64,000 nucleotides of DNA from Taxillus chinensis (GCA_023512835.1 CM042090.1:5487826-5551825); one strand, 5' to 3'. Shown: positions 46,119 through 58,461, numbered from the stretch's first letter. Numbers and translations are program-made. Notes: generated from the letters alone by a model not told the origin.

Positions 46119-49096
46119 TGAAAAGGGCGTTTCTCGCACTCGCACTCCAAATAAAATTTAAACTAAGTACAGCTAGTGACTTAACTTAGATCGTTCTCTA
46201 CCGGAGGACTTATAAAATTCAATTAAATCTATTTAATTACCTGTTTAACAAAAACTAATGAGAAAGAATAAATATAAAATTGGGGGGATTTTTAATTGAA
46301 TGAAACTAATTAAAGCAATGATTTTTAACTACGAAATTCAATTACGCAAAGATGTAACCGGTTTAACTTCACACCTAAATGTTGTTTATCACTATCCCAA
46401 AAGATAAATTAGATAAATTATGGCCTCATAATTTAAATGCATCAAGACACCATGAATACAAACAAATTATGAATTTATTCCAACCAAAATAATTATGAAT
46501 CAATTCTCGAAAGACTACCCGTTCCCTACGAAACAAATCTTTCCACTCAAATAAATATTAATGCACGATGAATTATTAAATTAACACTTAACCGAGATAT
46601 TAAATCAACAAATCAAAGAGTTGGAGAATTAATTCATAGAACATAAAATACCAAATTAAATATTAAAATATGGATTCAAAACAAGCATCCAAAGTGTTAC
46701 GCTAAACCGATTATAAAATACTTACCCCGCCATGGGTTGAAAAATCACAAATCTGTTCGAAAAAATTAAAACAATAGAATTAAGAAAAATAGGCTGCAAA
46801 CAATTAAATGTCCAATCTTGAACTCGATCTGAATCTTCAATGCCTGTTGCGCTATCTCTCTCCAATTTCTGCTATATCTGCTCCGCAAAACTGCTGCGCA
46901 AAGGCTGTAGGTGAAGACGGCGGTGGTGGCTGCACTGCATCGAGCGTGGATGAAGCTGGACGCTGGCGTGATGGAGAGGTGAGGCGACGCGGGAGACGGC
47001 AGCGTGGAAGCCTGGGTGTTGTTGCCAAGGAGATGAAGATGGGCTGGTGCAGCGTGTGATGGAACGATGAGAGATGGGTCTGCGTTGAAACAGTGCAGGG
47101 GCGTCGGGATACTGGGTCTTGGAGACGGCATTGGAATGAATGCGTGAATGCTAGCAGGGTGTGATGGTTCATGTATATATCCATCTGGTTTCCTTTTTCC
47201 ATGCACGAGCAGATTATGGAAAACCAATTACAGACAATCCAAACTTAACCAATTGCTTTCCTTCCATTAAATTCATGTGGGCTCCATATTAAATTCTTTC
47301 CCTTCACTTTGATTTTTTTCCACGAAGGTAGCATGCTAAAAGACTTCCTTTTAACTATTGGCCCACCTCATTAAATGCCAACAAGATTTCCCTTCTATGC
47401 ACAAGCATTTGACGGATCCACCCAAATTTCTTCCTTCAATTTATATCACATGCAAAATATCAAAACAAAATCAAAATTAATAATTACAAATCAATATAAA
47501 GAATTAATATCAAAATATATCACTTAGTAAAATTACCAATTATGCCCAAAGAAATAATATTAAGATTGAAATAATCAATTAAACATTAAAAACCATCAAA
47601 ATTAATATTAAATCTATAAAAGTGAATAAAATAGTAAATAATTAAAATTCGGAAAAAATATTATAAAAATGCATTAATTCAATAAAATATTAAATTAAAG
47701 CTGATGATGTTAGTTAATTTATATAGATTTTTCACATGTGTCTTTCCCCTATTTGCATTCATTTTTCATAGTGTTTTGAGTGTTTTTATTATGATTGAGT
47801 GTTAAATCATATTGTTTGTCATGTTTTAGTGTTTTGTAGAGTTGCGTTGTGTTTTGGGTGTATTTTGTAGGCAAACAAGAAAGAAGCGGGTGAATGGAAG
47901 TATAATATGAATTTGGACAAAGAATGTCGTTGCGATAGGACTTTTTGCCTTTGTCGCGACACAGAAGGAAATACATTTCGTCACAATATAGAAGAAAATA
48001 CATTTCGTCGCGACAAGGTCTTTTGCCTTCGTCGCGACAGGCATCGACTTTTGCCTCATTTTGTATTTTTCTTATTTTATTTTTAATGTAATATTTAGGG
48101 GGACTATATAAGAAACAAGTATAGGATGTTGTTAGGGATTTTGGACCCTAAGGGAGCCCTCCTTGACGGCTAAGAACCCTAGGTTTGGTTTCTTAGATTT
48201 CTCTTTGGTTTTGGGTGATTTTCATGTAATCTTGATTCAAGAACACCTTGGTATTGGAAGGGGGATTGATTGTATGCCCTTGTGATAGGTTAGTTGTTGT
48301 TTCTTCTCCCCTCTTAATCCCAAATTTCTAATTTAATTGATATAAATATGTTTCTTCATTATTTCATGGAATAATCCCTTTTTCCTAGGGATTGGGAGTA
48401 GCCCAATCCCAATATCTTGATTGTATGGTTTGGTTATTTCTTATCTTTATCTCATGAATGATTTTATTTTACTGATTGAATTCATGTTATGGGCATCACG
48501 AACCTATTTCATGTTTTAGATAATTGAATGAAGAATTGAAAAATGAAATTTAATTATTGGAACCCGTAAAATGAAACCTAGGACTTGCGAGTCACGAGAG
48601 TAGTCCGTGATCCTAGGAGGATCCATGATTGATCATCCTATAATGGGTTTGGCTTTAATTCAGCGAGTCACGAAAGTAGGCCATTGCTAAGGCTAAGCAC
48701 GCCGTTATTCATGCGAAAGCGATTGACGGTTACTTTAGGATCAATCACCTTCAGATAGTTAAAGACCATAAAAATAATCAATCAAACCATACGATAAGGA
48801 ATTGGAAATTGTGGTGAATCTCAACCCTAGAATTTTATTATCTTATTTTCTATTTTTTTAAGAATTTATTTTATTTTATTTATTTTATTTTATTTCATCA
48901 CTTTGTTTGCTTAGACAATAGGAACACAACTAGGTTAGAGATTTCCAATCGTGTCTCTGTGGGATCGACCCTTACTTTCCTTCTATAGGTTAGTTAGGTT
49001 TTATAAATAATATTTTAATAGTGTGAGTGCGACAAAACGCTGTATCAAAAGCCCATAAAGTATATGCAAATTTAATGACAAATTATGCAGTTATCA
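46119..49096 (-). repeat. Solo LTR, family D, long copy (1.63 kb without its insert)
   Basis: Plus-strand ends TGAAAAGGGCG and GCAGTTATCA, with the perfect TSD AACAA at 46114-46118 and 49097-49101. It carries solo LTR C1 at 47702-49047. A GC-rich segment at 46850-47170 (with a chance 153-codon minus frame) is mostly absent from the short copy at 17969-19197. Confidence 0.9.
47702..49047 (+). repeat. Solo LTR, family C, copy 1 (1346 bp)
   Basis: Starts TGATGATGTTAG and ends AACGCTGTATCA with the perfect TSD AAAGC (47697-47701, 49048-49052). Contains a CG-rich TCGCGACA motif cluster at about 47930-48050 and a TATA-like GGGACTATATAAG at about 48101-48113, followed by a leader-like region. About 1.3 kb of close similarity to 57133-58461 in reverse orientation. 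Confidence 0.95.
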
Positions 49097-50791
49097 AACA
49101 ACATGATATGTGGTGTTTTGGGTATAAGGTTATGTAGTTTGGGGGCTTAACAAGCTGGAATTCTAGGCGAGATGGCCAAAAATGGCGAATTCCAACCGGT
49201 TAGGTCGACTAAGAGTCAGCCCATGTGCAGAGAGGGGGTCAACTGGGGCAGGTCGACATGTATTTGTGCAGGGAGCCAGTCGACCCATGTAGGCCGACCT
49301 GTTTGGGTCGACTGGTGGGTCGACTATGGGAGCCCTGGGTCGATTATGGGTTGACTGGGGCATCGGCCTGGGGGATTTTTGAGCTATTTTCTGCCCGTTT
49401 CTTCACGATGGAATACTGGATGGTTGTGGGTGGTTTAAAACTCATTTTAGAATGTTTACTGGTCAAGTAAAACTTATTGCGAGCCATTTTTATGTGTTTT
49501 TCTTCAGGATTTGATCTCTATGTGTCGTGGACGGTCATGTGGGGGATTTTTTTGGGCTACGAGCCTATAAGTTTATGTGACTTGTGTAAAGACCCGTATT
49601 TGGGTAGGGCTGAGATATAGCCTTCTTTGATGCTGAAAATATCTGGACGATATTGTGGCCGTCGATGTGAGCATTTTGATAGTACTTAGGCTTGATTTCG
49701 GGTCGGGGTCCTGAGCAGCTCAATTGTTGACGTTCTCAGGGTTTGTTAGTTGACTTTGCGTTTGAGTGGTCGATTAGGTTAGAAAGTATTTGGATAATAA
49801 TATGCTCATTATTTCGAGCGTTTTGGCTATACTTATACTCAATTTGGAGTTTGGGATCATAAGAGGGTATTTTATTATTTTGGGGAATTTACTATTGTAA
49901 TTACAACAAAGATATAAATAGCATAGGAGAGAGAAAGAACACATTTTACGTTTTTCGTTGGAGCACCGTGCGTGGGAGAGGAGCTGTGGAATTGGAGATT
50001 CCGATTTTGGATGTTTTAAGCCGATCTAATCCACAAAATAGCTTCCAGGTAGGTGTTCTTGACTCCTTATATATTTTAATTTGCACCGATTATGCTTGAT
50101 TTTGCTAGACATTAAGAATTTAAGAGGAACCCTTGAAATTGGGGAAAACGTAAATTTATGCTAGATCGACCAAATTGAGGTTTGTATGATATTGTATATG
50201 TAATTGCTAGCTTGTTTGTGTTATTTCCATGCTAAATAACGAATTAAAATGGTTACTTTGAGGAATTAAAGTATGAATGGGTGCCCGGCTGGAATTTTGA
50301 TGAAAATTCATATTTAGTGCGTTTTAATTCGCAATAAATTGTGATTAGGCTTCCTTAAAGCCTTAAGATGTTGTTTGGGATTGCAATTTGGTGTTAGGAA
50401 CTCAAAATTGGGTGGATTTTGAGTTTAGGCCGAGTTGGTGGTTGGAAATCTAGAAAAAAACAAGATTTTGGGAAAACAGGTTGGGTGGCCGTGGCCAGGA
50501 AAAGTTCAGTTGCAGCCGACAAGGTTAGTGATCGGTGCACTAGTCACGGCCATGGAATTGTCGACCGTGGCCAGACAAGGCAGATTGGCCCCATTTGCCG
50601 TTTCACCTCCGTTTTGTCTTGGATGCAATATGGATTATTATGGGGACTTTAACCTAGTATCAATAAGCTATTTTGATAGTGTTATGATGTTTAGTTTGAT
50701 CTTATAGAGAGTGTTATAAATGTTGGGGTTGAAAATCAAATGGGATACAGTTTGACATTGTGAGCGTTTAATTAGGCTGTGATGGGAACTT

Positions 50792-52605
50792 TGTCACATC
50801 CCGATTTTCCAACTCATGGAAACCGGTTCGTGACTCTCTTTTACTCACCCGGTGGGCAAAGGGTTTAGGTCAAACAGTACTACACAAAAACATTACAACA
50901 ACTACAACAAATGACCACGAGCTAAACCTTATGTCTTTATTACATTTGAAATTCCTTTTACATCAATTCCTTATTGGGGTTACATTAATTTCCTCAAAAT
51001 AGCATAATAGGAAAAATAATCAAACAATAAGTTTGGTCTTCCACCTTGGTGTTCCACCTAACGCCTATAGGTTCCTAAGAAGACACAAAAAATAACAGGA
51101 GGGGTGAGCAACCACAGCTTAGTAGGGATCATGTCTTTCCAACCATCACATGTCCCTAGCATCTACATGATGACGTGCACGAGTGTAGTGTCATGGCAAT
51201 AGTACATAAATAGGTTATTATCTGCATTTATAATTAAGGCCTCACACCAGCAAACCACACCAACAAGCACAACCATAACTATAGCCACACAGGCTACCAC
51301 AACCACAACCACACAGGTTACCACAGTTCCACAACCACATAAGCTATCACAATTTCATAGTCACACAGGCTATCACAATTCCACATAGCACATTTTCAAG
51401 CACAATGCAATAATGTATATTCATAACACATCAAATAAACATATATACTCAACATCCAACACATAAGCCATAATTGGGTTAAGTTCACATAATACGTCCT
51501 CAACCACAACCTTCCTATAATTCTAAAGGATCCACATGAGACTCTATCACGAAACTACCATGAACGAATGCAACCACACCACAAAGCAAACCCTTAATCT
51601 CCACTAACCCCGAACTCATCCACATCCACAAGCACAACATGCCAATGAAGGCCAATATTCATATAGGAGATCACACATATATGAATTTACATATATACAT
51701 ATACATACCAATTACCTAAAAAAAATAATAACCCTAGAATAGGTTCAAGAAACATAGAATCCCTACCTCGAAAACGGACGAACTTAGAGCTCCGACTTAA
51801 AGGTCTTCCCTTGCACCTTGCCTTTCTTCGATAGGCGTCATCCACCTTTAAAAGGCCCGATACCATCTGTAATAGCCCAAGTCCCCTGTAACATGATATT
51901 ATCCGGTTTAGGGCCCAAACCCAATCCTCGGTTTTGTTCTTGGCAGTACCACATAGGCACCTCAAAAGGCCTCGTGCCAGGAGAGGTTTCCACGCCTTAT
52001 TAAGAGGCATGCTTCATTCTCTTCCCTAGCCGATATGAGACTTGTAAAGTTCTCAAACTCTTCAATCCACCCCCCTTAGGAGGCCCATGTCCCCGTGGGA
52101 CTATGGCACACCAACCCGATCCCCAGCTCTGATACCATCTGTAACATCCCAAGTCCCCCGTAGCATGATATTGTCTAGTTAGGGCCCAAGCCCAATCCCC
52201 GATTTTGTTCTTGCCAGTGCCACATAGGCACCTCAAAAGGCCTCGTGCCAGGAGAGGTTTCCACACCCTATTAAGAGGCACGCTTCGTTCTCTTCCTCAG
52301 CCGATATGTGACTTGTAAAGTTCTCAGACTTTATAATCTACCTCTCTTAGGAGGCCCACATCCCCGTGAGACTATGACACACTGACCCGGTCCCTAGCTC
52401 TGATACCATCTGTAACAGCCCAAGTCTCTCGTAGATGATATGGTCCGATTCAGGGCTCAAGCCCAATCCCCGATTTTGTTCTTGACAGTGCCACACAGGC
52501 ACTCAAAAGGCCTCGTGCCAGGAGAGGTTTCCACTTCCTGTTAAGAGGCACGCTTCGTTCTCTTTCCCAGCTAATGTGGGACTTGCAAAGTCCTCAGACT
52601 CCACA
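50792..52605 (-). mobile_element. Chimeric unit: TRIM tandem array fused to a Tekay-like LTR 3' part
   Basis: The whole unit is flanked by the perfect 5-bp TSD AACTT (50787-50791, 52606-52610). From its minus-strand start (52605) it reads three TRIM LTRs separated by two internal segments with PBS GATGGTATCAGAGCT. After the third LTR (end at 51869) a truncated PBS GATGGTATC is joined to about 1.07 kb that looks like the 3' part of a Tekay-like LTR (CGAGGTAGGGATTC at about 51763-51776, end GGGATGTGACA at 50792). The two halves end in similar LTR termini (GGGCTGTTACA and GGGATGTGACA). Confidence 0.7.
51869..52605 (-). repeat. TRIM tandem array, copy 3 (three LTRs, two internals)
   Basis: Three LTR-like units begin (plus strand) at 51869, 52140 and 52412, each starting TGTAAYAKCCCAAGT and containing CCTCGTGCCAGGAGAGGTTTCCAC and TTAAGAGGCAYGCTTC blocks. 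Between them lie GACCCGGTCCCTAGCTCTGATACCATC-like internal parts. Tandem LTR-internal-LTR arrays are a known TRIM habit. Confidence 0.85.
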
Positions 52606-54544
52606 AACTTCTTGTCTAAATATTTAAAATGTGTTACTTATACCATGTTTTGTATGAGTGATGTGGTATGATTGTGGGACCTATGGGCCCGTCAGTTATA
52701 TTATGAGTTGTTTAGCTGTGTTACGGTGTTCGTTTATCCACCGTATGCATGTTAACTTTGAGTTGGAGGAGGTTAGAAATTATGACTTAGGTTATTGTTT
52801 GGATCCCCGTGGGAAATCCAGTATAGGAGGAACATGTTGTTCTCCGTTGTGGATTGTTTGAGATAATTTTGGGATTAAAGGAGTCCATGGGGTGCCAACG
52901 GGCACTACGAGAGCCTGGTGAGGCTGTGTGACGAAACCTTCGTGGTTTGTCATGGTTTATTTGATGTTATGGTTGGGCCATGAGAGCTAAGGTGTCTATG
53001 GGGCGGTAAGGGTGGTGGCACCGTGAGAGCCTCATGATCTGTTTGTTTGTATGTTGGCTGCTATGGTTAGCTTGTATACATACGTGTACTGTATGGGATC
53101 TTCAGGTCTGTTGTGATGTGTTATGCTCGCTTATATATCTTTGTGTAATATCTATGTAATATGTGGGACTCTTGGGTCCATGTAATATGTTTGATTGTAA
53201 TAGGTGGCATATTCGGTGTTTGAGTTTGTGTTGAGTTGAGCTCTGTGCAAATATACCCTTGTGTGGGTGTTGTCATCACCCGGCGTCGTCCGGGCACATA
53301 ACTGGCTTGAGATTACTCCTTTGGATGGAAATTTGGTCATTGAGCCATCATTGCCATAGCTCACACAAAACCAAAAGAGAGATAGAAGAAACAGAGTCGC
53401 CACCAAACAAAAATAAAGGTGTGTTTGGCCACCTAGGAGGGTCTACGGTTTCCAGAGAATAGGTTCGGGAGTCGGTTACGTGTGGGGAAGGAAGAAAAGT
53501 TCTTGCACCCCCACAACGCCCAAAATTGGTACCTAGTCTTTGTCTATGGGTGCTTGCTTATTTTAATTTCCCCTTTTTCTTTTATCTCATTATAAAAACT
53601 ATGGTTGGTTTATTTAAAAAGAATGTTATTCTTTTTGTTTTATCGAGGAAAACAGAAAGAAAGCCCGTAGCATGAAGAGCACAGCGTGGAGCTCGGATTC
53701 ACAACCACAGTTGATGTTGGCCAGGTAGTGAAGATGTAAGCAATAGGACTTAATCTCACAGCCACAAAAGCCTGGGTTTGTTTAAGAAGAATCCGGGTTT
53801 TTCTCTTAAAAACGAAAAAGTGGGGGTCTGTGTCGTGAAGAGCATACTTGTGAAGCTCAGATTCACTTATCAGACCCAATGTTGGCCAAGTGGCGAGGAT
53901 GTGAGCATGAGAGCTTAATCCCACGGCCACCGGGCCTTTGAAAACGTTTTGTATTTTTGAATAAAAGAAGGTGAGACTGGTATGGTTTATGATGAGAGAA
54001 TGCAGGAGAAGAAGGGAATAAAACCTGGAAATCGAGGTTGATGTTCCTGCTAGCTTTCCTCCTCTTTGAATGCTTGAGGAAAGGAGTCAAAAATCCAACA
54101 CAGGTAATGGAAGACATCTTCTTCAACTCCAGCCAGTAAGTCCACCGAATTCTTGAATTTTTCCCAAATTCTTTTTTTTGCTATCTGTTGGTTTCTGGAA
54201 CCAGCCTCTAAAGTCTCTATGTTGTTAGTCTTCAAAACATATCAGTCCCTCTCTCCGTTTGGAAAGGGTGGTGCCTCCCTTTTATAGAGTCCGAGGAGGG
54301 AACAGCCGCCCACCTGGGTACTTGGAGAATTAAATGTCGTGACAGCAAGAGGGAACAGCCGCCCACCTTTGGAGTTCCCATGCGTTGACAGCAAGTTTCA
54401 AGAATGACATAAGCATTTATGAGGTGAAAGTGGGTTCCCAGGCATTAAAACGTGTTCTGAGCCTTTTAGAATTAATTCCGAGAGACACAACGCCCGCTTT
54501 ACTGTGCACTTAAAAAGGAAGGAAAAACGGTGTCGCTCTGGGGT

Positions 54545-55105
54545 TTGCAGATCGCAAGGTTGAAGGCTGGAGGCTGGAGGCTGCCTCGAAGGTCATGGGT
54601 CGGAGCTTGGAGGCTGCCTCGAAGGTCGTAGCTGAAGGCTGCCTCGAAGGATCGAAGGTTGCAGCTGCCTCGAAGGGTCGAAGGTCGTTGCTGCGTCGAA
54701 GGCTGGAGGTTGCTTCGAAGGTCAAAGGCTGGAAGTTGCTTCGAAGGTCGTAGGGTCGGAGCTGAAGGTTACCTCGAAGGGTTGGAGGTTACAGCTGAAG
54801 GTTGCCTCGAAGGTCGTAGGGTCGGAGCTGAAGGTTGCCTCGAAGGGTTGGAGGTTACTTCGAAGGTCGAAGGCTGGAGGTTGCTTCGAAGGTCGAAGGC
54901 TGGAAGTTGCTTCGAAGGTCGAAGGGTTGAAGCTGAAGGTTGCCTTGAAGGTCGTAGGGTCAGAGCTGAAGGTTGCCTCGAAGGGTTGGAGGTTACAGTT
55001 GAAGGTTGCCTCGAAGGTCAAAGGCTGGAGGTTGCTTCGAAGGTCGAAGGCTGGAAGTTGCTTCGAAGGTCGTAGGGTCGGAGCTGAAGGTTGAGACTAC
55101 GAAGC
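54545..55105. repeat. Minisatellite 1 inside Tat-like LTR (CTTCGAAGG-based)
   Basis: Imperfect tandem units of about 25-35 bp built on GGTTGCCTCGAAGGTCGTAG and GGCTGGAGGTTGCTTCGAAG, about 18 units. The long reading frames across it (for example 138 codons on the plus strand) are by-products of the repeat length being compatible with open frames, and are not called as genes. Confidence 0.93.
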
Positions 55106-55730
55106 TAAGAGGCGGCGCTGCGCAGTGGTGGCTACGATGCTTTGACTACGAGGCTTTGAGGTTGACTGCGAGGCTTCGAGGCCGACTACTGCGAGTCTTC
55201 GAGGCTGCCTGCGAGGCTTCGAGGCAGAGTGCTGTGAGTGCAGGTCTGGCTATGAGGCTTTGACTACGAGGCTTCGAGGCTAACTGCAAGGCTTCGAGGC
55301 TGACTGCTGCGAGTCTTCGAGGCTACCTGCGAGGCTTCGAATGTAAGTGCTGCGAGTGTAGGCTTGGACTACGAGTCTTTGACTACGAGTCTTCGAGTGA
55401 ATGCTGCAAGTGCAGGCTTGGAATGTAAGTGCTGCGAGTGCAGGTTTGGACTACGAGTCTTCGAGTGAATGCTGAGCTTCGAGGCAAGGCTGCACTACGA
55501 GGCTGAGCTGGACTACGAGGCAGGCTACTTCAAGGCAAGGCTGACCGCGAGGCTGACTGTGCTACGAGGCTACGAGTCTTCTGAGCTTCGAGGCAAGGCT
55601 GCACTACGAGGCTGAGCTGGACTACAAGGCATCGAGGCTGACTGCAAGGCTTCAAGGCTGACCGCTGCGAGTCTTCGAGGTTGATTGCTGCGAGTCTTCG
55701 AGGCTACCTGCGAGGCTTCGACCATGAATT
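55106..55730. repeat. Minisatellite 2 inside Tat-like LTR (GAGGCTTCGAGG-based)
   Basis: A second, different degenerate array of about 12-40 bp units (CTACGAGGCTTCGAGGCTGA, CTGCTGCGAGTCTTCGAGG). It adjoins minisatellite 1 and shares the TTCGA core with it. Confidence 0.9.
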
Positions 55731-57132
55731 CGCCTGAACAGCTTCTGGGAGATTTCTGCAATCATATTTTCGGTCAATTTGACCGAGGGCGTTTGACCGT
55801 CCTTGCGCAAGTTTGACTTTCCATGCCGAAAGCTATTTTAGTATAACTTCTTCGTTTTAAATCGGATTCGGGCACAGTCAAGTGCGATGGTTTCCAAATT
55901 TCATCCTCTATCATTTGGTGTTGACCTTGGGACATTTTGAGATCCCTCAAAAATGACTCTTATTTTAAATTTCTTTGGGCGTGATCTGGCCCGGTCAAAA
56001 TGGGGTCCAACAGGTGTGACAAGTGGCTAAGACCCCTAAGGATTGTGATATACCCTGTTAGGTGAGGCTACAGCCTAATGAGTTCTTGATGAGTGGATGT
56101 ATTGATGGGATCCTGTGAGGATAGTGGACAAGCTGTCCTGTATGGATAGGCTATAACCTGGGACTAATCAGGGTGTGACTTGATGTGATTTGGATCCTCT
56201 TTGGGATCGTGGTGGATATGCTGAGTCCTTTTGTAGAGAGCCTATCTGGATGATGTGATCTATTAGTGATCCTTTGGGATTGTGGGGGACATGCTGAGTC
56301 TGATGTGATAGGATGTCTTAGTGATGATTGTAACTAAGGTGTTACATGGGTTGCGTGGCGTGAACGGATGATCATTTTGGATTGTGGGGGATATACCGAG
56401 TCCTGATATTGATAGGATGTCCTGGTATGATTATGAGTTACCTAGGCTACGTGCCCTGAGTTGGTAGTCCTGATATTTGTCGTTTATTTGATTATGCATT
56501 GAGCATGTATTGTATGGTAGGGTGTAGAGTTATAGGTCACCTACTGAGCTTATGGCTCACTCCTACTTTTTTTTTTTTGTGGTTGTTGTGTGTTGTTTGG
56601 CTTTCAGGTGTTATTAAGGCTAGTGGAGGCTTTCCTTCCATGAGGACTTGCATGTTCGTGCTCTAAGGTAAGGTGTAGTATGGTTGCTTGTATATTTATC
56701 TTCTGATATATGTTGCATGATGTGATTTGATGGTAGTGTACATGATTATACATTCAGTATGATTTTACTAGTTAGTGATTGAGACAGTACCCATGGTTTT
56801 GTCTCTTTCGGTGCTTGTCACCAACCCTTTTTGGGTGTAAGCAAGGGGAAGTCATGTTCCTAGTTCTAGGTTCCTAGAATCGGGGGCATGACAATTTGGG
56901 AAGTCTAGTTTATCTTATCATGATGGATATGTGTATAGTTTGATTTCCTATGTTTGGATGATGCATGAGATGTCTTGAATTATTATTATTGATTGATTCA
57001 TGTTGTGTATCGCATGTGATGTCATGATTTATGATTAGGCTGTGAGATATGAGGTGCTTATGCCATGGAATTTAAGTTATGCATGAGATGCTTGATTATG
57101 AATTTAATGAAGCATGAGATGCTATTGGCATG

Positions 57133-58461
57133 TGATGCAACGTTTTTTCACACTCACGCTATCAAAATAATATTTATAAAACCTAACTAACCTGCAGAAG
57201 GGAAGTAAGGGTTGATCCCACAGAGACACGATTGGAAATCTCTAACCTAGTTGTGTTCCTATTGTCTAAGCAAACAAAGTGATGAAATAATATAAAATAA
57301 ATTAATTAAATAAAATAAAAGGAATCCTATAAAAAAAATAAAAAAATAAGATAATAAAATGATAGGGTTGAGATTCACCACAATTTCCAATTTCTTATCA
57401 TATGGTTTGATTGATTATTCTTATGGTCTCTAAACATCTGAAGGTGATTGATCGTAAAGTAACCGCCAATCGCTTTCACGTGAATAATGGCGTGCCTAGC
57501 ATTAGCAATGGCCTACTTTCGTGACTCACTGAAATAAGGCCAAGCCCATTGAGGGGTGATCAACCATGGATCCTCCTAGGATCACGGACTACTCTCATGA
57601 CTCGCAAGTCCTAGGTTTCATTTTATGGGTTCCGATAATTAAATTTCATTTTTCAATTCTTCATTCAATTATCTAAAACATGCAATAGGTTCGCGACGCC
57701 CACAACATGAATTCAATTAGTAAAATAAAATCATTCATGAGACAGAGATAAGAAATAACAAAACCATACAATCAAGATATTGAGATTGGGCTACTCCCAA
57801 TCCCTAGGAAAAAGGGATTATTCCATGAAATAATGAAGAAACATATTTATATCAATTAAATTAGAAATTTGGGATTAAGAGGGGAGAAGAAACAACAACT
57901 AACCTATCACAAGGGCATACAATCAATCCCCCATCCAATACCAAGGTGTTCTTGAATCAAGATTACATAAAAATCACCCAAAACCAAAGAGAAATCTAAG
58001 AAACCAAACCTAGGGTTCTTAGCCGTCAAGGAGGGCTCCCTTAGGGTCCAGAATCCCTAACAACATCCTATACTTGTTCCTTATATATAGTCCCCCTAAA
58101 TATTACATTAAAAATAAAATAGGAAAAATACAAAATGGGGCAAAAGTCGACGCCTATCGCGACGAAGGCAAAAGACCTTGTCGCGACAAAATGTATTTCC
58201 TTCTGTGTCATGACGAAGGCAAAAAGTCCTGTCGCAACGACATTCTTTGTCCAAATTCGAATTATACTTCCATTCACCCGGTTCTTTCTCATTTGCCTGC
58301 AAAATACACCCAAAACACAACACAACTCTACAAAACACTAAAATATGACAAACAACATGATTTAACACTCAATCATAATAAAATCACTCAAAACACTATG
58401 AAGAACAAATGCAAATAGGGGAAAGACACATGTGAAAAATCTATATAAATTAACGTCATCA
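57133..58461 (-). repeat. Solo LTR, family C, copy 2 (1329 bp)
   Basis: Plus-strand ends TGATGCAACG and AACGTCATCA, perfect TSD GCATG (57128-57132, 58462-58466). It is the reverse-oriented relative of 47702-49047 over its full length, with the TCGCGACA cluster at about 58145-58240 and the minus-strand TATA-like GGACTATATATAAGG at about 58079-58093. Confidence 0.95.

Larger units (their letters stand above)
53271..56012 (-). repeat. Tat-like solo LTR, copy 4 (2742 bp)
   Basis: Minus-strand start TGTTGGACCCC (56012), end GGTGATGACA (53271), perfect TSD GGTGT at 53266-53270 and 56013-56017. It has a minus-strand TATA-like GGACTCTATAAAAGG at about 54276-54290. The central part upstream of that TATA is a minisatellite (54545-55730). 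The 3' part shares TTGGTACCTAGTC and CCACTTGGCC-like blocks with copies 2 and 3. Confidence 0.93.
49585..56893 (+). repeat. Tekay-like solo LTR B3 (about 2.7 kb without inserts)
   Basis: Starts TGTAAAGACCCG and ends GGGGGCATGACA, flanked by ACTTG (49580-49584) and ATTTG (56894-56898), a TSD with one change. It sits inside LTR B2. A TATA-like AAGATATAAATAGC lies at about 49908-49921. A CG-rich segment with repeated GTGGCC/GTCGAC words is at 50480-50610. Two units are nested in it: the chimeric TSD-flanked unit 50792-52605 and the Tat-like solo LTR 53271-56012. Confidence 0.75.

Noticed and set aside
46766..47227. 153-codon minus-strand frame
   Set aside because: It lies within solo LTR D in a GC-rich block, has no recognisable domain, and the block is mostly absent from the sister LTR.
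54659..55075. 138-codon frame of repeated EGCLEG/RRVGAEG peptides
   Set aside because: It is the translation of a minisatellite inside an LTR; frames on the opposite strand are equally open.
58135..58418. Overlapping frames containing MGQKSTPIATKAKDLVATK-like peptides
   Set aside because: They occur in both C-family solo LTRs (also near 47826-48059) and come from the TCGCGACA repeat cluster, not from a gene.
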